A stretch of DNA of 64,000 nucleotides from Ohtaekwangia sp. GTDB lineage: Bacteria > Bacteroidota > Bacteroidia > Cytophagales > Cyclobacteriaceae. A program made the position numbers and the translations under genes. The stretch spans positions 310,001 to 374,000 of the forward strand of contig JAJNPV010000037.1 in the NCBI GenBank assembly GCA_021155195.1, written 5' to 3'. The notes beneath the pieces were generated by a model. The model was not told the origin of the DNA. It saw only the letters and a program-made list of their open reading frames with translations, and did not search any database. Shown one piece after another: positions 26,492 through 35,614 of this stretch; the first letter of the stretch is position 1, and each line of letters begins with the position of its first letter.

Positions 26492-27183
26492 TTGATCATT
26501 CACTTACATATAAAACAAAAAGTCTTAGGAATATTCCTCATATCATTCGCTTAAAAAAAATCATTAAACTGGTAAAGTCATTGGCACCAAAAAGGGATGA
26601 GTCATATTTGGATATTGGATGTAGTAATGGATACTTGACCAAACTTATCCGCAGTGAGTTTCACTTAGGTAATACTTCCGGACTAGACCATACGATAGAA
26701 AACCTTGAGATAGCGAAAATCCGTTACCCGGAAATAAAGTTTGACTTTGTTGACCTGAACAAGGCTCCTATTTCTAGTCAAAATAAATTTAAAATAATTA
26801 CCTGCTTTGAGACACTCGAGCACGTGGGTGATTTAAATCATGCTATTGGGAACATTATTTCGTACAGCACAGGTGGCTCGAGAATATTGGTGTCTGTTCC
26901 AATAGAAATTGGGGTAATGGGTGTCTTTAAGTTTTTGATCAAAACACTTGTGTTCAACTATTCTTTGAAAGAGTTACCTGAATCTCCTGGTTGGTGGAAA
27001 TATTGTAGAGATTTAGTTACAGGAAAGCGTATCTCCAACTACAGGGTTAATCGTGAAGGCTGGGGCACCCATTTTGGATTTGATTATCGTGAAGTGGACT
27101 ACATTCTACAATCAAATGAAATTCAATACGAGGCTTTCAATTCCTTTTCCACGCGTTTCTATATTATTAAAAATTTAAATTAG
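26488..27183 (+). CDS. SAM-dependent class I methyltransferase
   Basis: A 231-aa protein with motif I YLDIGCSNGYLTKLI (SAM binding), a following acidic position in SGLDHTIENLEIAK, and FKIITCFETLEHVGDLNHAI, which is the motif II/III region of UbiG/methyltransferase-11 type enzymes. In this locus it probably methylates a sugar or terminates the glycan chain. The late RVNREGWGTHFGFDYREVDYIL segment is seen in sugar-cluster methyltransferases. The acceptor is not predictable. Confidence 0.78.
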   Translation: MIDHSLTYKTKSLRNIPHIIRLKKIIKLVKSLAPKRDESYLDIGCSNGYLTKLIRSEFHLGNTSGLDHTIENLEIAKIRYPEIKFDFVDLNKAPISSQNKFKIITCFETLEHVGDLNHAIGNIISYSTGGSRILVSVPIEIGVMGVFKFLIKTLVFNYSLKELPESPGWWKYCRDLVTGKRISNYRVNREGWGTHFGFDYREVDYILQSNEIQYEAFNSFSTRFYIIKNLN

Positions 27184-27192
27184 TTTTTATTT

Positions 27193-28317
27193 ATGAATAT
27201 AATAGTTTGCGCCAAATCTGTGATTGATAACATCGCTGATCCAGATGTTGTTTTTGACGAACAAGGTATTTCCAATTATTATTATGAATATCAACAGAGA
27301 GCAAAATCACGTTTATTCAATACGCCTGAAAATCGTCATAAACTAAATGAGATTGTTACAAAAATCAAGAAATCGGGTGAGGGTAAGGAATATGATTGCA
27401 TCATAGGAATAAGTGGGGGTGTAGACAGTACATATGTTGCTTATAAGGTTAAGGAATTGGGGTTGCGACCGTTGGCCATTCATTTTGACAATGGATGGAA
27501 TTCGGAGTTGGCTGTTAAAAATATCGAAAATACGTTGAACAAATTGGGGATTGATTTATTTACCCATGTGATTGACTGGGAGGAATTTAAATCTCTTCAA
27601 CTAGCGTTTCTTAGAGCTTCTACACCAGATGGCGAAATCCCAACCGATCATGCTATTTTTGCTCTGTTTTATAAAATAGCGAATGAGAAAGGAATAAAAT
27701 ACATAATTAACGGGAATAATTTTGAGACAGAATCGGTAATGCCGCTGACGTGGTCATATGGACATATAGATTGGAAATATATCAATACAATAAATCGCCA
27801 GTTTGGAACAGCCGAGCTTAAGACCTATCCAACCATTACTCCATTAAAATATTTTTATTACACATTCTTAAAGGGTATAAGAATTGTTTCTTTGTTGAAT
27901 TACATGCCTTTTAACAAGGTTCAGGCAATGGACTTGCTCCAGTCTAAACTGGATTGGAAGTATTACGGGGGCAAACATTACGAATCCATTTATACAAGGT
28001 TCTATCAGGGATATATTCTTCCTAAAAAATTCAACATAGACAAGCGCAAAGCTCACATCTCCTCACTGATATTTGCCGGGCAAATGACAAGGGAACAGGG
28101 ATTTGAAGAACTTAAAAAACCTATTTATCCGGAACAGTTGTTCAGAGAAGATTTGGATTTTGTTCTTAAAAAACTTGGAATGTCCCCGGATGAATTTGAT
28201 AAAATTCTTAATTTGCCTAATAGGACTTTTTTTGATTACCCAAATCAATATCGATTGTTGAATAAAATGAGGAGTACGCTAAATAAATTGAGGGGAAGAG
28301 GACTAGCCTACAGCTAA
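27193..28317 (+). CDS. WbpG-like N-acetyl sugar amidotransferase, zinc cysteines mostly lost
   Basis: A 374-aa ATP-dependent enzyme of the N-acetyl sugar amidotransferase (WbpG/PseA) family. The PP-loop ATP site is GISGGVDSTYVAYKVKE, and NGNNFETES plus the following W-S-Y-G-H block are family marks. The family normally opens with a CxxC followed by a G-x-C-N-x-C zinc knuckle; here those positions read CAKS and GISNYY, so three of four cysteines are gone while DPDVVFDEQG between them is kept. With the HisH- and HisF-like proteins it should install the acetamidino group on UDP-diacetamido-uronic acid. Confidence 0.85.
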   Translation: MNIIVCAKSVIDNIADPDVVFDEQGISNYYYEYQQRAKSRLFNTPENRHKLNEIVTKIKKSGEGKEYDCIIGISGGVDSTYVAYKVKELGLRPLAIHFDNGWNSELAVKNIENTLNKLGIDLFTHVIDWEEFKSLQLAFLRASTPDGEIPTDHAIFALFYKIANEKGIKYIINGNNFETESVMPLTWSYGHIDWKYINTINRQFGTAELKTYPTITPLKYFYYTFLKGIRIVSLLNYMPFNKVQAMDLLQSKLDWKYYGGKHYESIYTRFYQGYILPKKFNIDKRKAHISSLIFAGQMTREQGFEELKKPIYPEQLFREDLDFVLKKLGMSPDEFDKILNLPNRTFFDYPNQYRLLNKMRSTLNKLRGRGLAYS

Positions 28318-28374
28318 TTCATTACTCAAATTTTACTAACCGAGTTTATAAATTGTAAAAGTAAATCATGTACT

Positions 28375-29388
28375 ATGACTAAAATAAAATTTATCCTTAT
28401 TGGCTGTGGAAGGATAGGTAATCGACATGCTGAACACATATTAAATTATGGTAGTTTGTTGGCAGTATGCGACATTGATAAAGAAAAAGCTCAAAAGGCT
28501 GGTAAATTATTTAACTGTAAGTACTACTATTCAATTGAGGATATCCTACTAAACGAAAAGGAAGCGCAGGTTGCCTCGATTTGTACCCCCAATGGACTGC
28601 ATGCTGAACACACAATTGAATCGCTTAAGGCGGGTTTACATATTTTGTGTGAGAAGCCTATGGCTTTATCAGTTCATGACTGTGGTGAGATGATTAAAGC
28701 TGCAGAGAATGCAAATCGTAGATTATTTATTGTAAAACAGAATCGATTTAATCCACCAGTGGCCGCAGTGAAGGAAGCGATTGATAAAGGACGATTTGGG
28801 AAAATTCAGAGTATTCAATTGAGTTGCTTTTGGAATAGAAACGAAGATTATTACAAAAACTCATGGAAGGGAACTAAATCGATGGATGGGGGAACATTGT
28901 TCACCCAATTTAGTCATTTTATTGATTTGTTATATTGGATGATTGGTGATATCAAAAAAGTTTCTGCATTTGTGGGCAACCTTGGGCATGAGAATATTAT
29001 TGAATTTGAAGATACTGGGGTAGTTACTTGCGAATTTTACAATGGGGCATTGGGGACTATTAACTACACTGTTAATAGTTATAAGAAAAATATGGAAGGT
29101 TCACTTACAATATTTGGAGATAAAGGTACGGTTAAAATTGGAGGCCAATACCTTAATGAATTAGAGTATCAAAATATTGAGGGTTATGAAATAAAAGACC
29201 TACCTCCCGGTAATCCACCAAATAACTATGGACAATATCAAGGCTCTATGTCGAATCATGATAAGGTTTATAAAAACGTTATCGAAGTACTAAACCATAA
29301 AGGAGTTATTGCTACTAACGGATTTGAGGGATTGAAGACAGTGGAGATTATTGATAAAATTTATTCCGCTGCAAAAGTTGTCGCATGA
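28375..29388 (+). CDS. Gfo/Idh/MocA oxidoreductase, second WbpB/WlbA-type enzyme
   Basis: A 337-aa NAD(P)-dependent sugar oxidoreductase. LIGCGRIGNRHAEHIL is the Rossmann motif; SICTPNGLHAEHTIESLKAG and ILCEKPMALSVHDC (catalytic EKP) follow; GGTLFTQFSHFIDLLYWMIGD marks the C-terminal domain. It belongs to the WlbA group and is clearly different from the WbpB-like protein at 14520. Its stop overlaps the acetyltransferase start by 4 bp and an aminotransferase comes third, so this trio repeats the B-D-E logic of 12812-15416 with different enzymes. Confidence 0.87.
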   Translation: MTKIKFILIGCGRIGNRHAEHILNYGSLLAVCDIDKEKAQKAGKLFNCKYYYSIEDILLNEKEAQVASICTPNGLHAEHTIESLKAGLHILCEKPMALSVHDCGEMIKAAENANRRLFIVKQNRFNPPVAAVKEAIDKGRFGKIQSIQLSCFWNRNEDYYKNSWKGTKSMDGGTLFTQFSHFIDLLYWMIGDIKKVSAFVGNLGHENIIEFEDTGVVTCEFYNGALGTINYTVNSYKKNMEGSLTIFGDKGTVKIGGQYLNELEYQNIEGYEIKDLPPGNPPNNYGQYQGSMSNHDKVYKNVIEVLNHKGVIATNGFEGLKTVEIIDKIYSAAKVVA

Positions 29389-29849
29389 GTGTTACACTAC
29401 TAGAATCTGGAATAGTTGATGTGTCTTTTGGTGAAGATGTAAAGGTTATTAAACCCGTCAACTTATATGGTTGTGAAATTAGTAATAATTGTTTTATCGG
29501 ACCATTTGTGGAAATCCAGAAAGACGTTAGAATTGGTAAGAGAACAAAAGTCCAATCACACGCTTTCATTTGCGAATTGGTAAAAATTGGAGACGATTGT
29601 TTTGTTGGTCATGGAGTTGTATTTATTAATGATGTGTTTTCAAACGGAGGACCAGCAAGGGGAAATAAAGCACTTTGGAGACACACTCAAATTGGAAATA
29701 ATGTATCAATTGGTTCCAATGCAACCATTTTACCAGTTACAATTTGTGATAATGTTGTTATAGGCGCAGGATCTGTTGTTACAAAGAATGTAGTTAAGCC
29801 GGGAGTATACGCTGGCAACCCTGCTCGTTTAATAAAAAAATTAGAATAA
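29385..29849 (+). CDS. Hexapeptide acetyltransferase, second WbpD-like enzyme
   Basis: A 154-aa left-handed beta-helix protein. Repeats run nearly end to end (KIGDDCFVGHGVVFINDVF, QIGNNVSIGSNATILPVTIC), with FSNGGPARGNKALW in place of the NPRSAVNR loop of the WbpD-like protein at 13938. The C-terminus VIGAGSVVTKNVVKPGVYAGNPARLIKK is complete. It is shorter than the first WbpD-like enzyme because the N-terminal extension and C-terminal tail are missing. The start ATG overlaps the oxidoreductase stop. Confidence 0.87.
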   Translation: MSVTLLESGIVDVSFGEDVKVIKPVNLYGCEISNNCFIGPFVEIQKDVRIGKRTKVQSHAFICELVKIGDDCFVGHGVVFINDVFSNGGPARGNKALWRHTQIGNNVSIGSNATILPVTICDNVVIGAGSVVTKNVVKPGVYAGNPARLIKKLE

Positions 29850-29859
29850 AACTATTTAC

Positions 29860-30963
29860 ATGCATATTCCTTTTGTTGATTTAAAAGCTCAATACAAAAG
29901 CATTAAGAGTGAAGTTGATGAGGCAATTTTTAATGTATTGAATGAAACAAATTTTATCGGAGGCAAACCTATAAAAGATTTTGAAGCGAAATTCTCTTCC
30001 CTGTGCGGTGCAAAACATGTTATTGGTGTAGCGAATGGCACTGATGCGATTTATATCGTTTTGAGAATGTTAGGCATCGGGTCGGGTGATGAGGTAATCA
30101 CAACAGCAGCAAGTTGGATTTCTACATCCGAAACAATTTCCCAAACAGGGGCTAAACCTGTTTTTGTAGATGTTGATCCTTATACGTATACTATTAATCC
30201 AGCGCTGATTGAGGAGAAAATCACTGAGAGAACTAAAGCAATTATTCCTGTTCATCTATATGGCCATGTTTCTCACATCAAGCAAATCAAAAATCTTTGT
30301 CAAAAGCATAAATTGTTTTTGGTTGAAGATTGTGCCCAGTCACATTTTAGTGCAGAGAACGGTCAATTGGCTGGCCGATTTGGAATAGCAGGAACCTTTA
30401 GCTTCTATCCTGGGAAAAATTTAGGTGCTTATGGTGATGCAGGATGTATTATCACTGATGATGATATGCTGGCAGAGAAATGCAGAATGTATGCGAATCA
30501 CGGGGCACTCAAGAAACACGAACATCAAATGGAGGGAATTAATAGTCGACTTGACACAATTCAAGCGGCCGTGCTGTGCGTAAAATCAAAATATATTTTA
30601 GACTGGACATCAGCTAGAATTAAAAGAGCAGCTTTGTATGATGAAGCACTTAGAGATGTTGAGGGTATTCATCTTCCCACTGTCAGGAAGCACACTAGGC
30701 ATTCATTTCATTTATACGTGATACGATCTAATAAAAGAGATGAGCTTAAATCATACCTAGAATTTCAGGGAATACAGACTGCTATTCATTATCCAACAGC
30801 ACTGCCAAGTCTTGCGGCTTATAAATATCTGAATCATAAAGCAGGTGAGTTTCCGATTGCTTCAAGGTATCAAAATGAGATTCTTTCTTTACCAATGTAT
30901 CCGGAACTGAGTACTTCCCAAATCGGGTATATAGCGGATAAAATTAAGGATTTTTTTAAGTGA
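29860..30963 (+). CDS. DegT/DnrJ-type sugar aminotransferase (2 of 3)
   Basis: A 367-aa PLP enzyme. VANGTDAIYIVLRMLGIG, SWISTSETISQTGAKPVFVDVD, EDCAQSHFSAEN and SFYPGKNLGAYGDAGC (catalytic lysine) define the family. By eye it is closer to the aminotransferase at 35615 than to the one at 12812, sharing GSGDEVIT and the SWIST block. It closes the second B-D-E-like trio and ends 8 bp into the convergent glycosyltransferase gene. The likely role is amination of a 3-keto nucleotide sugar. Confidence 0.87.
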   Translation: MHIPFVDLKAQYKSIKSEVDEAIFNVLNETNFIGGKPIKDFEAKFSSLCGAKHVIGVANGTDAIYIVLRMLGIGSGDEVITTAASWISTSETISQTGAKPVFVDVDPYTYTINPALIEEKITERTKAIIPVHLYGHVSHIKQIKNLCQKHKLFLVEDCAQSHFSAENGQLAGRFGIAGTFSFYPGKNLGAYGDAGCIITDDDMLAEKCRMYANHGALKKHEHQMEGINSRLDTIQAAVLCVKSKYILDWTSARIKRAALYDEALRDVEGIHLPTVRKHTRHSFHLYVIRSNKRDELKSYLEFQGIQTAIHYPTALPSLAAYKYLNHKAGEFPIASRYQNEILSLPMYPELSTSQIGYIADKIKDFFK

Positions 30964-32125
30964 TTGAAGTAGTATCGTTTTGAATTAAAGAAAGCATGTA
31001 ATGAACGAATTCAAGGCTATTCTTTTCTCGCGAAAATTCAGCACGTATCTTCTCAAGATTGACTGTCAAAGTATTGTATAATTCTCTATCTAGGCTGATT
31101 TCCAAAATTTTGTTTAGTAATTCCTCCTTCTGACTCGGATCAAACTGATATCCAATCTTATTATCAGAAATGTAGGCACCGGCTTCACTTATTGGAGTAG
31201 AAATGATCGGAATTAAAACGCCAATATATTCATAAATTTTAACAGGAAATGAATCTTCACTAATTTTTCCAGGTTTCCGGAAGGATAACCCCATATGCGC
31301 CATACTTATTGTTGAGGGTATTTCACTGTAAGATAATGGCCCCAGATATTTTATTGATTTTGGAATTTCTCCTTTCAATTTATAATCTTGATTACCTTGA
31401 CCGATTACAATAATGTTGAATGGTAAATTCCGATCATCTATAATTTGTCCTAATTGAATCAGTAAGTCAATGTCTTGATATTTACTAATTATACCGTGGA
31501 AGACTAAAGTAAACTTATCATATTTTTTAGATGATGGTATAAACAACTTCTCGGAATAACCATTACGGAGTAAATATATTTTTTTTGGATAGTGAATTTC
31601 AATATTTGTCTTGAGCCCATTGGTTGCGGCAATAAGGATGTATGGTTGTTGATAAAGTTTCTTTTCAATCCATGATAAAATTCTACCAAAAATCCTCTTT
31701 TCAGAGATGAGACCAGAATCAAAATAAACCCTGGGGTAGTCGTCTCTTATATCTAACACGTATTTTTTATTAAATAATTGACAGTAAAGAAAAGCCAGAA
31801 TACAATTGATGTATGAAGGGCTCGTGATGTAGTAAATATCACCCTTTGAAAAGGTTAGCCTAATGAATGTTTCCACACCAAACAATAATTCTTGTATCAA
31901 TCTTATTAGTGTGCTGCGCTGGTTGGAGGGGAATGTTATTAGATTGTAATTTATTTTGTACTCCTTTACTTGAGCAGAAATTTTCGAAGTATAAATAATC
32001 ACTTCCGTGGATGATTCTAAGAGTGCGTCAACTAGTGGTTTAAACCTTGCTCCAGGGGCATTATTAGCCGGATAAAAATATTCAGTAACAATGTTAATTC
32101 TGAGAGGAGATTTATTTTTAGGCAT
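30956..32125 (-). CDS. Glycosyltransferase, GT4-like, inverted within the locus
   Basis: A 389-aa GT-B enzyme. RINIVTEYFYPANNAPGARFKPLVDALLES is the usual GT4 N-terminus of WcaI-type enzymes, followed by DIYYITSPSYIN and DIRDDYPRVYF. The donor domain shows LVFHGIISKYQDIDLLIQLGQ, FNIIVIGQGNQDYK and FPVKIYEYIGVLIPIISTP. It is the only minus-strand gene inside the polysaccharide locus, between two plus-strand blocks, and shares its upstream region with the membrane protein at 32202. The unusual direction suggests later acquisition or local inversion. Confidence 0.83.
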   Translation of the reverse strand: MPKNKSPLRINIVTEYFYPANNAPGARFKPLVDALLESSTEVIIYTSKISAQVKEYKINYNLITFPSNQRSTLIRLIQELLFGVETFIRLTFSKGDIYYITSPSYINCILAFLYCQLFNKKYVLDIRDDYPRVYFDSGLISEKRIFGRILSWIEKKLYQQPYILIAATNGLKTNIEIHYPKKIYLLRNGYSEKLFIPSSKKYDKFTLVFHGIISKYQDIDLLIQLGQIIDDRNLPFNIIVIGQGNQDYKLKGEIPKSIKYLGPLSYSEIPSTISMAHMGLSFRKPGKISEDSFPVKIYEYIGVLIPIISTPISEAGAYISDNKIGYQFDPSQKEELLNKILEISLDRELYNTLTVNLEKIRAEFSREKNSLEFVHYMLSLIQNDTTSIT

Positions 32126-32201
32126 GTTAAATATTTTCGAAAATTTAGATACGAAATTAGTTGCTTAGTTTATTAACTTTATAAGTTTTTAATCCATTGA
32201 A

Positions 32202-33479
32202 ATGAATTCTAAAATCTTTGACGTTGAATTATACCGAACCAAAATATATATTTTAGTACTTCTTTTAAGTACTTTGTGTCTTCCGCTTTTTTTCCCAAGC
32301 TGGCATGGTAAAATCCTAATTCTTTTAGGAATTTCATGGATTTTTTCCGTACAAAGGAAACAAATATTGCGCAGTCTTAGTGAGAATTATTTTTCTCTTA
32401 ATTCATTTATAATCATTATTATTTATTTAGTAGGTTTTTCGAATTCGTCAAATTTAAAATATGGTTTTTCTAGTATTGAATCGATAGTTCCCTTGTTGAT
32501 TCTTCCAATTATCATATTTGGTTCAAGCTACTTATTAAGTAGCCAAGTACTCCGAGTATTGTTAATCAGTTTTGTTGCTGGAGTCATTACATTAAACCTT
32601 GCGTCCCTTTTTTTTATCTCTTACGACCTCTGGGATCCTATAAATCTTCAGTCAAATATCATTCTGGCTAATAATGCGATTGTTATGATTCATCCTGTTT
32701 TTTTATCCTTGTATATTTCATTTTGTATTTTCTTTCTGATAGATCAATTTTTTCCACTAGATACATCTAATAGAACGAAAACTGGATGGATATTTTTTAG
32801 CTTGCTGATACTCATTATTTATTTAGTTTGGATTAACTCTCGTACAGGAATTTTCGTTTTTTTTGTAGGCGCCCTGTACTACACATTTCATAAGTTTAAG
32901 GGACGAAGAAGACTTATCTCTTTTTCACTTCTGTTCCTAATACTAATTTTAATTTTTACGATTCCATTTTCTCGAGAACGATTTTTAAATGCGCCTTTGA
33001 GGGTTCTTCAAGGCAAAGTATCTACCATCACGCATGATAGCAATACATATACCTTGATTGCACGCAAGCAAATTCTTGATTGTTCTATTGAATTATTGAA
33101 AGGTCCTGAATTTTTTTATGGATTCGGAACAGGTGATTTCCGAGATGAGATTCGTAAGTGTTATCTATCAAAAGGTTATAACTACGCCTACCGGGAAAAT
33201 CTGGATTCTCATAACGAATATTTTGCGCAACTTCATCGCCATGGAATTGGTGGATTAATTTTATTTGTAATGCTATTAGTTATTCCTTTTCGTTATGCAT
33301 TTAAGAATAAAAGTTCGTTATTATCTGTATTTGTTATCTTATTTGCCCTAACAGCAATGTTTGAAAATGTGTTTAGTGCTCAAAAGGGTGTTACTTTTTT
33401 TGCTCTTATTTGTCCCCTGTTAATGCTTTTGGCTAAACAACAATCAGTTCTTAAAAAGCAAGAAGAATCACCTTCTTGA
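32202..33479 (+). CDS. O-antigen ligase/polymerase-like membrane protein (3 of 3)
   Basis: A 425-aa protein with about 10-12 helices. VWINSRTGIFVFFVGALYYTF, then a long loop with YGFGTGDFRDEIRKCYLSKG and LDSHNEYFAQLHRHGIGGLILF, are the conserved parts of the Wzy_C/O-antigen ligase family; FENVFSAQKGVTFFALI follows. It resembles the protein at 17939 in layout and end motif (FEN...G..FFA), so the two may be distant paralogues. It could be the ligase that joins the glycan to lipid A-core. Its TGA overlaps an alternative TTG start of the next gene. Confidence 0.75.
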   Translation: MNSKIFDVELYRTKIYILVLLLSTLCLPLFFPSWHGKILILLGISWIFSVQRKQILRSLSENYFSLNSFIIIIIYLVGFSNSSNLKYGFSSIESIVPLLILPIIIFGSSYLLSSQVLRVLLISFVAGVITLNLASLFFISYDLWDPINLQSNIILANNAIVMIHPVFLSLYISFCIFFLIDQFFPLDTSNRTKTGWIFFSLLILIIYLVWINSRTGIFVFFVGALYYTFHKFKGRRRLISFSLLFLILILIFTIPFSRERFLNAPLRVLQGKVSTITHDSNTYTLIARKQILDCSIELLKGPEFFYGFGTGDFRDEIRKCYLSKGYNYAYRENLDSHNEYFAQLHRHGIGGLILFVMLLVIPFRYAFKNKSSLLSVFVILFALTAMFENVFSAQKGVTFFALICPLLMLLAKQQSVLKKQEESPS

Positions 33480-33520
33480 ATTTGAGTTGGTTTAGGTCTA
33501 TTTTTATCGAAAAAAATTAT

Positions 33521-34573
33521 ATGGCCATTAATCTGGCAGCTTGTGTCACAGCTTTTCTAATCGCATTTATTACCTTGCCAGTAATTATTAAATTCTTCAT
33601 CGACAAGAATTTAGTGGACGCTCCGGGGAGGAGAAAAATTCATAAGACGATCAAGCCGTCAATGGGTGGCATCTCGATCTTCATTGGATTTTTGCTTTCC
33701 ATCTTTATATGGATGGATTTTGACCTGTGGAGTACGACACGCTTTATAATTGCCAGTCTTTTTATCGTTTTTATTCTTGGGGTTAGGGATGACATTGTTC
33801 CATTCAGAGCATTGCATAAACTGTTTGGTCAAATCGTAGCTGTTGTTATCTTATTATTCTCTGGAGTTCAAATTGGGTCATTTTATGGACTTTTTGGAAT
33901 CGGAGAAATCCCACAAATTGTTGCTTACCTATTCACGGGATTTGTAGTAATTCTGATTACAAACTCTTTTAATCTGATTGATGGCCTAGATGGTTTAGCA
34001 GGCAGTATAGGTTTAGTTGCATTATCAGCTTTTGGATTGTGGTTTTATATGGTTGACGAAATAGTTTTTGCATTGCTTTGCTTTGCTATGATTGGCGGTA
34101 TTTTGGCTTTTTTAGTATTTAACTGGGAACCCTCAGAAATCTTCATGGGTGATACAGGTGCCATGGTTATTGGTATGTTGCTGGCTATTTTGGTTATCCG
34201 TTTTATGAGCATAAATGATAGTTTATCAGTTAATCATCCTGCTAAATATCAGGCTACAATTGCTGCAGGTGTTTGCTTTATCATAATTCCTCTTTCTGAT
34301 ACATTGCGTATAATTATACTTAGAATCTCAAGGGGACAATCTCCCTTTAGTCCGGATAAAAGTCATATCCATCATGCTATTATGAGGTTGGGAACCTCTC
34401 ATGCACGAACAGTGCTTATACTAACCGCTGTAAACATGTTATTTATTTTTGGTGCTTGGATATTTCGTGGCTTAGATAACATTTGGTTATTGTCTGCAGT
34501 ATTGATCATAACAATTTTATTGAGTATTATTCTAGATAGGCTAATTGTAAGAAAAATTTCTGCGAAGAGATAA
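33521..34573 (+). CDS. WecA/MraY-type undecaprenyl-phosphate sugar-1-phosphate transferase
   Basis: A 350-aa polytopic enzyme that starts repeat-unit assembly by moving a HexNAc-1-phosphate onto undecaprenyl phosphate. Motifs: RRKIHKTIKPSMGGISIF, VRDDIVPFRALHKLFGQ, NSFNLIDGLDGLAG, EIFMGDTGAMVIG and PFSPDKSHIHH, all on expected cytoplasmic loops of the WecA/TagO group. ATG 33521 is preferred; an in-frame TTG at 33476 would add 15 residues and overlap the preceding stop. It ends the main locus, 3 bp before pheS. Confidence 0.9.
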   Translation: MAINLAACVTAFLIAFITLPVIIKFFIDKNLVDAPGRRKIHKTIKPSMGGISIFIGFLLSIFIWMDFDLWSTTRFIIASLFIVFILGVRDDIVPFRALHKLFGQIVAVVILLFSGVQIGSFYGLFGIGEIPQIVAYLFTGFVVILITNSFNLIDGLDGLAGSIGLVALSAFGLWFYMVDEIVFALLCFAMIGGILAFLVFNWEPSEIFMGDTGAMVIGMLLAILVIRFMSINDSLSVNHPAKYQATIAAGVCFIIIPLSDTLRIIILRISRGQSPFSPDKSHIHHAIMRLGTSHARTVLILTAVNMLFIFGAWIFRGLDNIWLLSAVLIITILLSIILDRLIVRKISAKR

Positions 34574-34576
34574 ATT

Positions 34577-35599
34577 ATGAAAGAAAGGATTGAGCAAATA
34601 AGGAATGAAGTACTGGCATTTTTGGTTGATGAGAAAGCAGGTGTGGAAAAATTTCGATTAGAATTTATTTCTAAAAAGGGAAAAATTTCGGAATTATTTG
34701 AAGGTATTAAAAGCGTAACAGCTGGAGATAGAAAGGAACTAGGAAAAGTTCTTAACGAGCTGAAACAGTTGGCAGAGTCAAAATTTAAAGAATTACAGGA
34801 ATCGATAGAAAGTAAAAGCAATCATGACCTGACCGACTTTGACCTCACCCTCCCCACCATTCCCAATAAAACCGGAAGCCATCACCCCCTTAATCTTACG
34901 CGATATAGAATTATCGAAATCTTTGAGCGGTTAGGGTTCAATGTGGAAGATGGTCCGGAGATAGAGGACGACTGGCATAATTTTACTGCTCTCAATTTTC
35001 CCGAAAACCATCCGGCACGAGAGATGCAAGACACATTTTTCATCGAGAAGAATCCGGATATTCTACTTCGCACCCATACATCTAATGTGCAGATACGATT
35101 GATGAAAGATCGCAAGCCACCTTTTAGGGCGATCATGCCAGGAAGGGTGTATCGCAATGAGGCAATCTCAGCTCGAGCGCATTGTTTCTTTCATCAGGTG
35201 GAAGGATTATATGTGGATAAAAATGTAGGCTTCTCAGATTTAAAACAAACACTTTATCATTTTGCCAAAGAGATGTTTGGCAAGGATACAAAAATTCGAT
35301 TAAGGCCTTCTTATTTTCCGTTTACAGAACCCAGTGCGGAGATTGACATTTCTTGTTTAATTTGTCATGGCAAAGGTTGTAATGTTTGCAAGTATTCAGG
35401 CTGGGTGGAGATTGCAGGCTCTGGCATAGTACATCCCAATGTGCTGCGCCATTGCGGAATTGATCCCGAAGAATATACGGGTTTTGCATTTGGTATGGGC
35501 ATTGAACGGATTACAATGTTGCGTCATAGTATTAATGATCTTCGTTTGTTTTCGGAAAATGATATCCGTTTCTTGAAGCAGTTCAAATCTGTTTATTAA
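34577..35599 (+). CDS. pheS: Phenylalanyl-tRNA synthetase alpha subunit PheS
   Basis: A 340-aa class II aminoacyl-tRNA synthetase subunit. An N-terminal coiled-coil tRNA arm (about residues 1-85) is followed by GSHHPLNLTRYRIIEIFERLGF, DTFFIE, LLRTHTSNVQIRLM (motif 2 region), FHQVEGLYVD, SYFPFTEPSAEIDISC and the motif 3 segment GFAFGMGIERITMLRH. It begins 3 bp after the sugar-phosphate transferase gene, so an essential housekeeping gene appears to share its transcript. pheT is not nearby, which is common in Bacteroidota. Confidence 0.97.
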   Translation: MKERIEQIRNEVLAFLVDEKAGVEKFRLEFISKKGKISELFEGIKSVTAGDRKELGKVLNELKQLAESKFKELQESIESKSNHDLTDFDLTLPTIPNKTGSHHPLNLTRYRIIEIFERLGFNVEDGPEIEDDWHNFTALNFPENHPAREMQDTFFIEKNPDILLRTHTSNVQIRLMKDRKPPFRAIMPGRVYRNEAISARAHCFFHQVEGLYVDKNVGFSDLKQTLYHFAKEMFGKDTKIRLRPSYFPFTEPSAEIDISCLICHGKGCNVCKYSGWVEIAGSGIVHPNVLRHCGIDPEEYTGFAFGMGIERITMLRHSINDLRLFSENDIRFLKQFKSVY

Positions 35600-35614
35600 T
35601 AATTCCTATCACAG

